Part shown: positions 1-9,675 of the stretch, piece by piece
Position numbering within the stretch: position 1 is the first letter of the stretch
Layout of the letters: the number at the start of each line of letters is the position of its first letter
Origin: Pelagibacterium nitratireducens
Lineage (GTDB): Bacteria > Pseudomonadota > Alphaproteobacteria > Rhizobiales > Devosiaceae
Direction: 5' to 3'
Assembly (NCBI RefSeq): GCF_037044555.1
Contig: NZ_CP146275.1
Location: 2,088,501 to 2,152,500, forward strand
DNA length: 64,000 bases
The notes under the pieces: generated by a model
Database searches by the model: none
Told to the model about the DNA's origin: nothing
Seen by the model: the letters and a program-made list of their open reading frames with translations, nothing else
Translations under genes and position numbers: made by a program

Positions 1-648
1 CTGGGCCCGCATGACAGTTTCGCCCGCCTGATTGACGAGGCTTGTAAACGGTAACGAGCGGGTGTTGGCGAGCGCGGTCAGGATGCGCTGGAAGCGCGGG
101 GCATCGTTTGTGAAACTGTCGCGGGCCGTCTCAAGCTCGCTTGCGACCCATATCGTATCGTCACGCAGGACCTGCGCATGCTCAAGCATATAGGATCTGG
201 CAACAAGGCGGGAACTCTCCACCATGGAGCGCATGCGCTCGGAGAACCATTGGTCGAGGCCCTGATTGAGCGAGAGCGTGGCGACCACGGCGACGATAAA
301 GGCAGGGCCGGCCGCGACGATGGCAAACATGACGACGATGCGAACTTGAAGCCGCGCACCCTCCTGCTTGCGGATGCGCGTCTGCACCAGCATGACCAGT
401 TCGGTCAGGACCAGCGCGACGACGAGCGTAATCAGGATTGCGTTGGCAATCCATATCCAGGTCCAGACATCGGGCCCTGGCTCGATGTCGGTCGCCCCGC
501 TCATGATGAGGAACGAGCCGGTGGCGACAATGACTGAAATCAGGACAACGACAAAGCCGACCTGTCGCAGCAGGCGGTTGTCGTTGAACAGCGGTGCAGA
601 TTTGTCCCCCGAGTGCGATATCTGCCGGTTGCCTGCGCTAACCGCCAT
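1..648 (-). CDS. ntrY: NtrY nitrogen sensor kinase, N-terminal part (cut by window edge)
   Basis: Membrane histidine kinase of the NtrYX pair, which senses nitrogen or redox state. An ATG at 648 opens a frame that runs to base 1 without a stop, giving 216 residues. It shows three hydrophobic segments (about residues 31-51, 61-88 and 102-127) followed by a soluble stretch with a QWFSERM motif, as in the NtrY membrane/periplasmic sensor region. HAMP, PAS and kinase domains would lie beyond the edge. It sits downstream of ntrC on the same strand, the usual ntrB-ntrC-ntrY-ntrX order. The assignment rests on topology and position because the catalytic part is not visible. Confidence 0.85.
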   Translation of the reverse strand, partial: MAVSAGNRQISHSGDKSAPLFNDNRLLRQVGFVVVLISVIVATGSFLIMSGATDIEPGPDVWTWIWIANAILITLVVALVLTELVMLVQTRIRKQEGARLQVRIVVMFAIVAAGPAFIVAVVATLSLNQGLDQWFSERMRSMVESSRLVARSYMLEHAQVLRDDTIWVASELETARDSFTNDAPRFQRILTALANTRSLPFTSLVNQAGETVMRAQ

Positions 649-965
649 GCACACCGCCTCTCCTGCCCCACTTGCCTGGCGGCGCAATGGCTCCGGGGCC
701 GCTATGGAGTGCTGCGCTTGAAAGCATGCAATGGTCGCCCACGCTGACGGTTACAACCGAAGGAAACATTCCGGCCTGGCCGAGTCTGGCCCAACTCGGC
801 CTTTGGTTCAAGATTATTGTTGCCAAAATGTGACAGTGTTTGCCCCGTGCCGGCAAAGGCGGCTTAAAAGGTCCAGTGGACCTTTTAAAGGGGCAAACGC
901 CCGAAGAGCTATGCTCGCAGGGCCGAGCCGGTCTGTCGGCGGCGATTTGCCCTTTGGGACGGTGC
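649..965. other. ntrC-ntrY intergenic region with hairpin repeat
   Basis: This stretch of 317 bases has no credible gene. It contains the first copy of a double-hairpin repeat at 864-923, an enclosing inverted repeat (838-846 with 890-898), and presumably the ntrY promoter, which I could not place. The hairpins lie directly downstream of ntrC and may end or stabilise that transcript. Confidence 0.6.
838..923. repeat. Double-hairpin dispersed repeat, copy 1
   Basis: Hairpin A has an 11-bp perfect stem (864-874 with 878-888) closed by the triplet AGT. Hairpin B follows: GCCC (899-902) pairs with GGGC (920-923) and GAGC (906-909) with GCTC (913-916) around a TAT loop. An extra 9-bp arm, GTTTGCCCC (838-846), pairs with GGGGCAAAC (890-898). 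The same layout recurs at 24396-24454 with different but still complementary stem bases. Confidence 0.7.
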
Positions 966-2414
966 TCACCCCAATTGCCGGGAGTGTTTGACGATTTCGA
1001 TGCCGTGGCCCCGGATTTTCTTGCGCAGCGTATTGCGGTTGAGGCCGAGAAGTTCGGCTGCCTTGATCTGATTGCCTGCGCATAGATTGAGAACCGTCGA
1101 AATCAACGGCACCTCGACCTTGTCTATGATCCGCTGATACACGCCGGCGGGGGGCAGATTGGGCTCATATTCCCTGAAGAGTTCGGCCAGATCGCTTTCG
1201 ATAACCGTCACGATGTCCGCAGGTCCGGGCTTTGACGAGAAATTGCCGCGGTCCGCGAGGTTGAGTTCGTTCTGGACAATCTCGAGCGAAATGACTTCGT
1301 CGACGTAGAGCGCGGCAAGGCGCCGGACGAGATTTTCGAGTTCGCGGACGTTTCCCGGCCAGTGATATTGCTGCATGAGCTTGAGCGCGTCGGAAGAAAG
1401 CACCTTGGGTGCCTCGTTTTCGCGCTGCGCGGCCTTCAAAAAGCTGGCGGCGAGATCGGGCACGTCGTCGATGCGTTCACGCAGCGGCGGCAGGCGGATG
1501 GGGACGACGTTGAGGCGGTAATAGAGATCCTCGCGGAACAGGCCCTGCCGGATCAACTGGCTGAGGTCCCTATGTGTCGCAGCGACGATACGCACGTCGG
1601 TCTTGATGGCCGTACGGCCACCGACCATGGTGTATTCACCCTCCTGGAGCACGCGCAGCAGGCGGGTCTGTGCGTCCATGGGCATATCGCCAATTTCATC
1701 GAGAAACAGCGTGCCGCCTTCGGCCTGCTCGAACCGGCCCGAGGAGCGCGACGTCGCCCCGGTAAAGGCTCCCTTTTCGTGGCCGAACAGTTCGGCTTCG
1801 ATCAGGTCGCGTGGAATGGCGGCCATGTTGATGGCAACGAATGGCCCGTTCTTGCGCTTGCCGAAATTGTGCAGCGCCTTGGCGACCAGTTCCTTACCGG
1901 TACCGCTCTCCCCCGTAATCATCACGGTCAGATCGGTCTGCATAAGGCGGGCCAGTGCCCGATAGATATCCTGCATGGCGGCCGAGCGGCCCACCAGCGG
2001 CATGTTTTCGTTCTGGTCTTCCTGACGGCGATCGGGCGCGGGCCGTTTGGCATCGGCAAGGGCCCGGCCAACGACGGCCAGAACCTCGGTAATGTCAAAG
2101 GGCTTGGGCAGATACTCATAGGCGCCCATTTCCGAGGCCCTGATGGCCGTCATGAATGTGTTCTGGGCGCTCATGACGACGATGGGCAATTCGGGGCGGA
2201 GTTTCTTGATCTTGGGCATGACGTCGAACGCGTTGCCATCGGGCATCGAGACGTCGGTAATGAGGATGTCGCCCTCGCCGCGCGTCACCCAGTTCCACAT
2301 GGTCGAAATGTTGCCGGTGGGCCGGACTTCGTAGCCGGCGCGAGAGAGCGCCTGATTGAGCACCATGCGGATCGCGGCGTCATCATCTGCGAGGAGAATT
2401 GTCTGTCCGGCCAT
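966..2414 (-). CDS. ntrC: NtrC nitrogen response regulator, sigma-54 activator
   Basis: Phosphorylated by NtrB under nitrogen limitation, NtrC activates sigma-54 promoters of nitrogen-assimilation genes. The 482-residue protein has a receiver domain with phospho-acceptor D54 ([10 protein letters not shown]), an AAA+ domain with Walker A GESGTGKE, the sigma-54 contact loop GAFTGA and Walker [10 protein letters not shown], and a C-terminal Fis-type helix-turn-helix ([15 protein letters not shown]). The start is ATG at 2414, giving [12 protein letters not shown]; the frame is open upstream but that part overlaps ntrB and looks non-coding. It lies 4 bases after ntrB in the dusB-ntrB-ntrC operon. 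Length and motifs are standard. Confidence 0.97.
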   Translation of the reverse strand: MAGQTILLADDDAAIRMVLNQALSRAGYEVRPTGNISTMWNWVTRGEGDILITDVSMPDGNAFDVMPKIKKLRPELPIVVMSAQNTFMTAIRASEMGAYEYLPKPFDITEVLAVVGRALADAKRPAPDRRQEDQNENMPLVGRSAAMQDIYRALARLMQTDLTVMITGESGTGKELVAKALHNFGKRKNGPFVAINMAAIPRDLIEAELFGHEKGAFTGATSRSSGRFEQAEGGTLFLDEIGDMPMDAQTRLLRVLQEGEYTMVGGRTAIKTDVRIVAATHRDLSQLIRQGLFREDLYYRLNVVPIRLPPLRERIDDVPDLAASFLKAAQRENEAPKVLSSDALKLMQQYHWPGNVRELENLVRRLAALYVDEVISLEIVQNELNLADRGNFSSKPGPADIVTVIESDLAELFREYEPNLPPAGVYQRIIDKVEVPLISTVLNLCAGNQIKAAELLGLNRNTLRKKIRGHGIEIVKHSRQLG

Positions 2415-2418
2415 GGTC

Positions 2419-3534
2419 TTAGTCCTGGTCTTCGGCTTGGCTGATGTCGGTATTCTGGGCAACGGGCAGGAGAATGCGGAAGCGCGTTCGTCCCGCCCTG
2501 CTGTCGCAATCGATGACGCCGCCATGGTCGCCCACGATTTTTGCGACGAGCGCCAGGCCAAGCCCCGAGCCCGAGAGCTTTGTCGTGACGAACGGATCGA
2601 ACAGGAACGGCAGGATGTCGGATGGCACGCCGGGCCCGTTGTCTTCGATAACGATTTCGAGCGGCAGCGAGACCCGATTGCTGTTTCCCGAAACGCTGAT
2701 ACGGATGCCCGGTCGGAATGCTGTCAAAATCCGAATTTCCGGTTTGTTTGTTCTTTCAAGTGCTTCTGCGGCGTTCTTAATCAAATTCAAGAAAATCTGG
2801 ATCAGCTGGTCGCGGTCACCGAGCACCGGCGGCAGGCTCGGGTCGTAATCCTCTGAAAACGTGATGCCCTTGGCGACGCCGTTGGCGGCGAGCAGCTTTA
2901 CCCGTTCGAGAATGACGTGAATATTGATCGGTGTCCGTTCGACGGGCCGTTCGTCGCCAAACACCTCCATGCGGTCGACGAGATCGACAATCCTGTCGGT
3001 TTCGTCGCGAATGAGACGTGCCAGCGCCCGGTCGTCTCCCGTTGCCGATTGCTCGAGCAATTGGGAGGCGCCGCGGATGCCCGAGAGCGGGTTCTTGATT
3101 TCATGGGCCAGCATGGAGGCCAGGCCGGTCACCGAACGCGCTGCCCCGCGCGATACGAGTTGGCGGTCGATCTTGTCGGCCATTGTCCGCTCCTGGAAGA
3201 TGAGCGTGACGTGACCGGGCATTTCGGGAATGGGGCTGGCATAGACGTCGGCGATCCTGTCTTCGATCACCCGGGCGGTGCCGACCTGAACGCGATATTC
3301 GATCATTGGTGCGAGCCGGGACGCGACGCTTTCGATCAGGCCCAGAATGGGTGAGCCGAACGCAATGAAATCGGACAGTTTCTGGCGCGTCAGGATGGAT
3401 GCGGAGGCGTGGAAGAACGCCTCGGCCGCGTAATTGGCAAAAGTTATCGAGCCGTCCTGAGCACAGACGATGACCGGCTGGGGCAACGACTGGAGTATGG
3501 AGGTATGGAGATCGAGTTCCATAAGCGCGCTCAT
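2419..3534 (-). CDS. ntrB: NtrB nitrogen sensor histidine kinase/phosphatase
   Basis: Cytosolic kinase partner of NtrC, normally controlled by PII proteins. The 371-residue protein has an N-terminal PAS domain (about 10-115), an H-box with H144 ([10 protein letters not shown]), an N-box ([10 protein letters not shown]) and ATP-lid glycine motifs ([17 protein letters not shown]). There is no membrane segment, as expected for NtrB rather than NtrY. The chosen start is ATG at 3534, which overlaps the dusB stop as ATGA; a second in-frame ATG lies at 3522. Operon dusB-ntrB-ntrC (the classical nifR3-ntrB-ntrC). Confidence 0.96.
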   Translation of the reverse strand: MSALMELDLHTSILQSLPQPVIVCAQDGSITFANYAAEAFFHASASILTRQKLSDFIAFGSPILGLIESVASRLAPMIEYRVQVGTARVIEDRIADVYASPIPEMPGHVTLIFQERTMADKIDRQLVSRGAARSVTGLASMLAHEIKNPLSGIRGASQLLEQSATGDDRALARLIRDETDRIVDLVDRMEVFGDERPVERTPINIHVILERVKLLAANGVAKGITFSEDYDPSLPPVLGDRDQLIQIFLNLIKNAAEALERTNKPEIRILTAFRPGIRISVSGNSNRVSLPLEIVIEDNGPGVPSDILPFLFDPFVTTKLSGSGLGLALVAKIVGDHGGVIDCDSRAGRTRFRILLPVAQNTDISQAEDQD

Positions 3535-4529
3535 GCGGCCTGGCTCCATGTTTGTTCGAAAAGTTGAGGCAGCAGGCGCAGGACGGCGTGGGGGTCGTTT
3601 TCGGTCATGATCGGGCGGCGGGCCGCATTGGACACTTCGCCAGCAGCATCGAGGTACCAGCCAATATGCTTGCGCGCCACGCGAACGCCGAGTTCGATGC
3701 CGTATTCGGACAGCATGTCCTGGTAGTGGGCGGCGACAAGGTCGATCAGCTCGCTACCCTTGGGCGTGGCCGGGGCTTTGCGTCCATCGAGATGGGCGGC
3801 CACCTGACCGACGATCCATGGTTGGCCCTGGGCGCCACGGCCGATCATGACGGCATCGGCGCCCGATTGGTCCAGCGCGATATCGGCCTCGTCCGGTCCG
3901 AGAATATCGCCATTGACGACGACAGGAATATTGACGGCCTCCGTGACCGGCCTGACGAGGTGCCATCGGGCCGTGTCCTTGTAGAACTGCTGGCGGGTGC
4001 GGCCGTGCACCGTGATCATTTTGACCCCGGCGTTCTCGGCGCGGCGGGCGATATCGGCGGCGTTGAGGTTGTCGTCATCCCAGCCGAGGCGCATTTTGAC
4101 GGTAACGGGCAGGCTGGTGGCGGCGACGACTGCCTCGACGAGCGAGAGGGCGATATCCGGCACCCGCATCAGTGCGGACCCGGCAAATCCGTTGGTGACG
4201 CGCTTTGAAGGGCAGCCGAAATTGATATCGATGACGTCGGCCCCCGCCTCCTCGGCTATCCGGGCACCGCGCACCAGCCAATCGGCCTCACATCCGGCAA
4301 GCTGCACGATATGGGGCAGGCCGTGGCTGGGCGCCAGCTTGCGGATCATCTCCTTGTGGCCGGTGACAAGGGCTGCACTGGCAATCATCTCGGATACCAC
4401 CAGCCCCGCCCCGAACCGCGCGGCAAGATCGCGCATCGGGCGGTCGGTAATTCCGGCCATGGGCGCAAGGAAGGCGCGATTTGGCAGGCGGAGGTCGTCT
4501 ATGCTTATTTCGCAGGCACGTTTGGCCAA
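3531..4529 (-). CDS. dusB: tRNA-dihydrouridine synthase DusB (NifR3)
   Basis: FMN enzyme that reduces uridines in the D-loop of tRNA. The 332-residue protein starts the TIM barrel with [12 protein letters not shown], carries the catalytic cysteine in NFGCPSKRV, and has [18 protein letters not shown] and the GRGAQGQPW phosphate-binding loop. The longest frame begins with TTG at 4529; an in-frame stop lies four codons upstream, and no ATG precedes the conserved [12 protein letters not shown] region, so a TTG start is likely. First gene of dusB-ntrB-ntrC, divergent from ispDF. Its stop overlaps the ntrB start. Confidence 0.95.
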   Translation of the reverse strand: MAKRACEISIDDLRLPNRAFLAPMAGITDRPMRDLAARFGAGLVVSEMIASAALVTGHKEMIRKLAPSHGLPHIVQLAGCEADWLVRGARIAEEAGADVIDINFGCPSKRVTNGFAGSALMRVPDIALSLVEAVVAATSLPVTVKMRLGWDDDNLNAADIARRAENAGVKMITVHGRTRQQFYKDTARWHLVRPVTEAVNIPVVVNGDILGPDEADIALDQSGADAVMIGRGAQGQPWIVGQVAAHLDGRKAPATPKGSELIDLVAAHYQDMLSEYGIELGVRVARKHIGWYLDAAGEVSNAARRPIMTENDPHAVLRLLPQLFEQTWSQAA

Positions 4530-4715
4530 TTTATTGCCTTAAAACTATACAAGGGCTCAAATTTGGTGACAGATTAGTCAAAATTCGATCCCGTTCAATG
4601 GCTGATGTGAGATCAGTTTGCTAAAGACAGCGGTGCTGACCTTGTTTCGCAGGGCGTTGGGCTTTAATTGCGGACGAAGTTTGCGCAACGCGTTGCCGGG
4701 ATCGAGCAGGGTTTT

Positions 4716-5900
4716 ATGAGCGAAGACAAAACGATCGTTGCGCTGGTTGTCGCTGCGGGACGCGGAGAGCGGGCGGGCACCATCGGCCTTCCCAAACAGT
4801 ACCGTTCGGTGGCCGGCAAACCGCTGCTGACCCGAACGCTCGACGCATTGCTGGCGGTGAAAACAATCGACCGTGTCATAGCAGTTATTGGTGCAGGACA
4901 GGAAGAGATGTTTGCCGATCTGGGTCTTTCTGACGCAAGGCTGGCAGCTCCGGTCATTGGCGGGGAGACACGGCAGGTTTCTGTGCTGAAGGGACTGGAA
5001 TCGCTGGCCGGCCAGCCTCCCGATATCGTGCTCATCCACGACGGTGCCCGCCCGTTTGTCGATGCTGCCCTGATCGGCAACGTCATTGCGGCACTGGCCG
5101 ACGCCGATGGTGCGCTACCGGTGACGTTGGTGACGGACACGATCAAGCGTTCGCTCGATGGCAAGACTGTGGGCGGTACCGAGGACCGCACCCAGCTTTT
5201 TGCCGCGCAGACGCCGCAGGGATTTCATTTCAACGCCATTTACAACGCGCACAGACGTGCCATCGAAATGAGCGACGGATTTACCGATGATGCAGCGATC
5301 GCCGAATGGGCCGGTTTGAGCGTTGCCCTTGCACAAGGCAATACACGCAACATCAAGATAACGCTGCCTGATGATTTCGAGCGGGCCGAGCGCATGCTGA
5401 CTGAGGGACAGACGATGGAAACACGGGTCGGGTCGGGCTATGACGTTCATGCCTTTGCCGAGGGCGACGCCGTCGTTCTGGGCAATATCGCCATTCCGCA
5501 CACCGCCCGGCTCAAGGGGCATTCGGATGCGGACGTGGTGCTGCATGCTCTTGCGGATGCCATTTACGGCGCGCTGGCCGATGGAGACATCGGCAAGCAC
5601 TTCCCGCCCGGTGAAATGAAGTGGAAGGATGCCGACTCCTCGATCTTTCTCGAACACGCGTCGGAACTGGTTCGGCAGCGCGGCGGGCGACTCGTCCATA
5701 TGGACGCAACGATCATCTGCGAGCATCCAAAAATCGGCCCTCATGTCGGAGCCATGCGGGCGCGGATTGCGGAAATTGCGAGAGTGAGTGTGGATCGGGT
5801 TGCGATCAAGGCAACCACTTCGGAGCGCCTCGGCTTTACCGGTCGTGAGGAAGGCATCGCAGCGCAGGCCGTTGCCACCATCGAACTGCCGCGGAGTTAG
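4716..5900 (+). CDS. ispDF: Bifunctional IspD/IspF, MEP isoprenoid pathway
   Basis: Catalyses two steps of the MEP pathway: CTP-dependent cytidylylation of methylerythritol phosphate (IspD) and cyclisation to MEcPP (IspF). In the 394-residue protein, IspD spans about 1-230 with VVAAGRGER, LPKQY and HDGARPFV. IspF begins near 234 with METRVGSGYDVH (metal-binding D and H), then GHSDADVVLHA and a C-terminal IKATTSERLGFTGR. The start ATG at 4716 has GAGCAGG six bases upstream, which favours it over the upstream in-frame start at 4668. The fusion is common in alphaproteobacteria. cinA follows after 3 bases. Confidence 0.97.
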   Translation: MSEDKTIVALVVAAGRGERAGTIGLPKQYRSVAGKPLLTRTLDALLAVKTIDRVIAVIGAGQEEMFADLGLSDARLAAPVIGGETRQVSVLKGLESLAGQPPDIVLIHDGARPFVDAALIGNVIAALADADGALPVTLVTDTIKRSLDGKTVGGTEDRTQLFAAQTPQGFHFNAIYNAHRRAIEMSDGFTDDAAIAEWAGLSVALAQGNTRNIKITLPDDFERAERMLTEGQTMETRVGSGYDVHAFAEGDAVVLGNIAIPHTARLKGHSDADVVLHALADAIYGALADGDIGKHFPPGEMKWKDADSSIFLEHASELVRQRGGRLVHMDATIICEHPKIGPHVGAMRARIAEIARVSVDRVAIKATTSERLGFTGREEGIAAQAVATIELPRS

Positions 5901-5903
5901 ACG

Positions 5904-6395
5904 ATGCTCGATAACGAAACGCTGGCACTGGCAAAGAAGGTCAATGACCGGCTGATCCTGGCCGGTCATATGATGGTGACGGCGGAAAGCTGCACGGGTG
6001 GGCTGATCGCCGGGGCGATCACTTCGGTCTCGGGGTCGTCCGGCATGCTCTATGGCGGGTTTGTCACGTACTCCAACGATGCCAAGACAGCAATGATCGG
6101 TGTGCCCGCGGCATTGATCGCCCAATACGGGGCGGTTTCAGAACCGGTAGCGCGCGCCATGGCCGAAGGCGCCTTACGCAAGGCCAGCGTGGACCTGGCA
6201 ATTTCGGTAACCGGCATCGCCGGGCCGGGCGGCGGATCGGACGAAAAGCCGATCGGGCTGGTTCATTTCGGACTGGCCACACCCGATGGGACACATCATC
6301 GCGAAGAGCGGTTCGGCGATCTGGGCCGCGACATGGTCCGGCAGGCCACGGTGCGCGTGGCGCTGGAGATGGTGCTGGAGGTTTACGCCCCGTAG
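5904..6395 (+). CDS. CinA C-terminal domain protein, NMN amidohydrolase (PncC type)
   Basis: Stand-alone CinA-C domain of 163 residues. The family deamidates nicotinamide mononucleotide to nicotinate mononucleotide in pyridine nucleotide salvage. Visible motifs are TAESCTGGLIAGAITSVSGSS and SVTGIAGPGGGS, both typical of the domain; the N-terminal MoCF domain of full-length CinA is absent, as in E. coli PncC. It starts 3 bases after ispDF and is probably cotranscribed. Its end overlaps the end of the convergent coq10-like gene by about 13 bases, so no terminator fits between them. Confidence 0.9.
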   Translation: MLDNETLALAKKVNDRLILAGHMMVTAESCTGGLIAGAITSVSGSSGMLYGGFVTYSNDAKTAMIGVPAALIAQYGAVSEPVARAMAEGALRKASVDLAISVTGIAGPGGGSDEKPIGLVHFGLATPDGTHHREERFGDLGRDMVRQATVRVALEMVLEVYAP

Positions 6396-6823
6396 CGCTT
6401 GTGGGCCTCGGCCACAAACGCATCCATGATCTCTTCCTGCTTTGCCGCGAAAGCGGGTTCGGCCACTGAGCGGATCAGCGGATTGGCGATCTTGAAGTCG
6501 ATATCGAAGACGATGGCGGTCCCCTGCCCGTCTTCGGTGAAGCGCCAGGTGCTGTCGAGATGGCTGAACAGGCCATCAACTGCTCTGGCCTTCAATGTCA
6601 TCGCTTCAGGATCGACCGCGATCCGGCTGGTATAAGCCTGGCTGATCGGGCCGAAGCGGATGTGCATGCGGGCATCGAATTTTTCGTTCGGATTTGCCGC
6701 ATCGCGGCGCACTTCCATGCGCTCGCAGTGGGGTATGAATTTGGGATAAGTATCGACGTCCGCCACCAGCGCAAGCATTTGCGCTGCCGAGTGCGGCACA
6801 TGCCGCTCCAAATGCTTCTGCAT
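6383..6823 (-). CDS. Coq10/RatA-family START-like protein
   Basis: Small polyketide-cyclase/START-fold protein of 146 residues. The alphaproteobacterial members resemble mitochondrial Coq10, a coenzyme Q binding protein needed for respiration; the E. coli homologue is named RatA. Seen here are VADVDTYPKFIPHCERMEV near the N-terminus and FDIDFKIANPLI plus AFVAEAHKRYG at the C-terminus. The start ATG at 6823 overlaps the lipA stop (TGATG); a TTG one codon upstream is possible. Tight coupling to lipA is common in related genomes and fits a link to respiratory metabolism. Confidence 0.88.
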   Translation of the reverse strand: MQKHLERHVPHSAAQMLALVADVDTYPKFIPHCERMEVRRDAANPNEKFDARMHIRFGPISQAYTSRIAVDPEAMTLKARAVDGLFSHLDSTWRFTEDGQGTAIVFDIDFKIANPLIRSVAEPAFAAKQEEIMDAFVAEAHKRYGA

Positions 6824-7782
6824 CAAGCCAGTCCGAGTTTTTCCTGCCGCGCCTTGCGCAGGGCAGCGAAATCCTCGCCCGCATGATGCGAGGAGCGGGT
6901 GAGCGGGCTCGACGACACCAGAAGGAAGCCCTTGGTCTTGGCGACCGTTGCAAAGGATTTGAACTCCTCGGGAGTCACGAACCGCTCGACCTTGTGGTGC
7001 TTGCGGGTCGGCTGGAGGTACTGACCGATGGTGAGGAAATCGACGTCTGCAACGCGCAGATCGTCCATGAGCTGAAGCACTTCGTTGCGCTCTTCGCCCA
7101 GCCCGACCATGATGCCGGACTTGGTGAACATCTGCGGATCGAGTTCCTTGACCCGCTGCAGCAGCCGGATTGAATGGAAATAGCGCGCGCCCGGGCGGAC
7201 CGTGAGGTATTTGGACGGTACGGTTTCAAGATTGTGGTTGAAAACGTCAGGCTTTGCCGCAACGACGCTTTCCAGAGCGCCCGGCTTGCGCAGGAAATCG
7301 GGCGTCAGAATCTCGATGGTGGTTCTGGGATTGCGGGCGCGGATGGCCCGGATAACGTCGGCGAAATGCTGCGCACCGCCGTCGGCGAGATCGTCGCGGT
7401 CGACCGAAGTGATGACGACATGTTCGAGGCCAAGTTTTTCGACGGCTTTTGCAACATTTTCGGGCTCATGGGGGTCGAGCGCGGTCGGCAGACCGGTGCG
7501 CACATTGCAGAAGGCGCAGGCGCGGGTGCAGATTTCGCCCATGATCATCATCGTGGCGTGCTTCTTGCTCCAGCACTCGCCGATGTTGGGGCAGCCGGCC
7601 TCTTCACATACCGTGACGAGATTGTTTTCGCGCACGATCTGTTGGGTTTCGCGGTAAACGGCCGAACCGGGGGCCTTGACCCGGATCCAGTCGGGCTTGC
7701 GCAGCATCTCGGTGTCGGGACGCTTTGCCTTTTCAGGGTGTCTTGGAGATTTGGTGCCTACGGTATCGAGAAGAGTGACCAT
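6823..7782 (-). CDS. lipA: Lipoyl synthase
   Basis: Radical-SAM enzyme that inserts two sulfurs into octanoyl chains bound to lipoyl domains. The 319-residue protein carries the auxiliary cluster cysteines C59, C64 and C70 ([12 protein letters not shown]) and the radical-SAM cysteines C85, C89 and C92 (CTRACAFC), as well as HNLETV and the C-terminal [14 protein letters not shown]. Its location downstream of the pyruvate dehydrogenase genes is functional, because PdhB, PdhC and other 2-oxoacid dehydrogenases need lipoate. ATG start at 7782; the stop overlaps the coq10-like start. Confidence 0.97.
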   Translation of the reverse strand: MVTLLDTVGTKSPRHPEKAKRPDTEMLRKPDWIRVKAPGSAVYRETQQIVRENNLVTVCEEAGCPNIGECWSKKHATMMIMGEICTRACAFCNVRTGLPTALDPHEPENVAKAVEKLGLEHVVITSVDRDDLADGGAQHFADVIRAIRARNPRTTIEILTPDFLRKPGALESVVAAKPDVFNHNLETVPSKYLTVRPGARYFHSIRLLQRVKELDPQMFTKSGIMVGLGEERNEVLQLMDDLRVADVDFLTIGQYLQPTRKHHKVERFVTPEEFKSFATVAKTKGFLLVSSSPLTRSSHHAGEDFAALRKARQEKLGLA

Positions 7783-7802
7783 TGTGTCCTTTTCCGAACC
7801 CG

Positions 7803-8060
7803 TCAGGCTGATGTGTCCAACACCCTGACAAAGGTTACGACGAATACGGCCCCAGCGGCTGCCACGCTGAGCTGGCGCATGAGCCAGTTTGCTATCGGTA
7901 CGTCAATGCCAAAATAGGCAATGGCGAAACTTACCGCGAGCGATCCGGCCACGCCTGCGGCCAGATAACGCCAGATCAAGTTGGTTCCAAACAGAAATGC
8001 GCCGATCAGGCCAATAACCAGTCCGACCAGCACCCAGTACATCAAGAGCTCTTGAGCCAT
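7803..8060 (-). CDS. Small membrane protein of unknown function
   Basis: An 85-residue hydrophobic protein with three likely membrane segments (about 5-24, 29-47 and 62-80) and glycine-rich helices such as [13 protein letters not shown]. The glycine pattern loosely recalls GlsB/YeaQ/YmgE membrane proteins, but I do not recognise it with certainty. The ATG at 8060 is chosen over a TTG four codons upstream. It lies between lpdA and lipA on the same strand, 20 bases before lipA, so it may be cotranscribed with lipA. Confidence 0.6.
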   Translation of the reverse strand: MAQELLMYWVLVGLVIGLIGAFLFGTNLIWRYLAAGVAGSLAVSFAIAYFGIDVPIANWLMRQLSVAAAGAVFVVTFVRVLDTSA

Positions 8061-8214
8061 GACGAACCCCAATATGGACGGTTTCAGATATCTATCCGCT
8101 CCATATTTACCACGGGTGCCTTCCTTCCTGAGAGGACATTGGATGAATTGCTTACCGAATTATCAACCTTGAATTTACTTTACGAACGATCGGCCGGCAA
8201 AGCCCTGAGCCATT

Positions 8215-9654
8215 TCATATGTTGAGTGCCTGACCGTATGCGTCAAGTACACTCTCCTTCATCGTTTCCGACAGGGTCGGATGGGGGAAGATGGTGTGCA
8301 TCAGGTCTTCCTCGGTGGTTTCGAGATTCATCGCCACCACAAAGCCCTGAATCAGTTCGGTCACTTCGGCGCCGACCATGTGTGCGCCCAAAAGCTCGCC
8401 GGTCTTTTTGTCGAAGATGGTCTTGACCAGACCATCGGGCTCGCCCAGCGCGATTGCCTTGCCGTTGCCCACGAAAGGGAAACGGCCGACGCGGATGTCG
8501 CGGCCGGCTTCCTTGGCCTTCGCTTCAGTCATGCCGACGCTGGCCACTTGCGGTTCGCAATAGGTGCAGCCGGGGATCTTTGACTTGTCGAGGCCATGAA
8601 CCGTCTTGCCGGCGATGGTTTCGACGGCGAGCACGGCCTCGTGCTCGGCCTTGTGGGCCAGCATTGGGGGGCCGGCGACATCGCCGATGGCCCAGATGCC
8701 GTCAACATTGGTGCGGCCATGGCCATCCACGACAATGACGCCGCGGTCAATCTTGACGCCAGCCTTTTCCAGCCCGAGATTTTCCGAATTGGCCTGAACC
8801 CCAACGGCAGAAATCAGGACATCGGCCTTGATTTCCTTCTTGTCGCCGTTCTTGAGCTCGACATGGGCGGTAATCCCGTCCTTGGATTTGTCGACCTTGG
8901 ACACCTTGGCATCGGTCAAAATCGAAATGCCGCGCTTTTCGAATCGCTTGCGGGCCAGACCGGCGATCTCGACATCCTCGACCGGCATGATCTGCGGCAG
9001 CAGTTCGATAACGGTCACTTCGGCGCCAAGCGAGCGATAGAAGGAGGCGAATTCAATGCCGATTGCGCCCGACCCCATCACGGCCACGGATTTCGGCATC
9101 TTCGCAGGCTTGAGGGCTTCGAAATAGGTCCAGATCTTATCGCCATCCGGTTCGATGCCGGGCAGCACGCGCGGGCGCGCGCCAGTCGCGACGATGATGT
9201 TCTTGGCTTTGTAGGTGCCTTCGCCCAGTGTCGTCTTGGGTTTGGGATGCTGAGGTTCGACGGCCTTCTTTTTGGTCGCCTCGACCTTGATCTCACCGGG
9301 CTTGGTGATGGTTGCCTCGCCCCAGATGATATCGACCTTGTTCTTTTTCATCAGGAACTGAACGCCATCATTCATCCGGCCGGCAATACCGCGCGAGCGC
9401 TTGACGATGGCCTCGATATCGAACCCGAACGTGTCGGCTGTCAGCCCGTAATCCTTGGCATGATCCATGTGGCCGTAGATTTCGGCCGAGCGCAGCAGAG
9501 CCTTGGTCGGGATGCAGCCCCAGTTCGAACAGATGCCCGCCATGTGCTCGCGCTCGACGATTGCGGCCTTGAGGCCCAACTGGGACGCGCGGATGGCCGC
9601 AATATAGCCGCCGGGACCGGCGCCGATCACGATGATATCGTATTGATCTGCCAT
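8215..9654 (-). CDS. lpdA: Dihydrolipoyl dehydrogenase (E3)
   Basis: Flavoprotein that reoxidises dihydrolipoyl groups of 2-oxoacid dehydrogenase complexes with NAD. The 479-residue protein has the FAD motif GAGPGGYIAA, the redox-active pair C42/C47 (CSNWGC), the NAD-binding GSGAIGIEFASFY, the second FAD motif AIGDVAG and the C-terminal catalytic His-Glu region (HPHPTLSE). A lysine- and proline-rich insertion (about residues 128-148) precedes the KAKNIIVATGARP strand; such inserts occur in rhizobial Pdh-linked E3 proteins. It lies downstream of pdhABC and the SGNH hydrolase, so it is probably the E3 of this pyruvate dehydrogenase. Confidence 0.97.
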   Translation of the reverse strand: MADQYDIIVIGAGPGGYIAAIRASQLGLKAAIVEREHMAGICSNWGCIPTKALLRSAEIYGHMDHAKDYGLTADTFGFDIEAIVKRSRGIAGRMNDGVQFLMKKNKVDIIWGEATITKPGEIKVEATKKKAVEPQHPKPKTTLGEGTYKAKNIIVATGARPRVLPGIEPDGDKIWTYFEALKPAKMPKSVAVMGSGAIGIEFASFYRSLGAEVTVIELLPQIMPVEDVEIAGLARKRFEKRGISILTDAKVSKVDKSKDGITAHVELKNGDKKEIKADVLISAVGVQANSENLGLEKAGVKIDRGVIVVDGHGRTNVDGIWAIGDVAGPPMLAHKAEHEAVLAVETIAGKTVHGLDKSKIPGCTYCEPQVASVGMTEAKAKEAGRDIRVGRFPFVGNGKAIALGEPDGLVKTIFDKKTGELLGAHMVGAEVTELIQGFVVAMNLETTEEDLMHTIFPHPTLSETMKESVLDAYGQALNI

Positions 9655-9675
9655 GGCTTTCCTCTTGGTTCGGGG

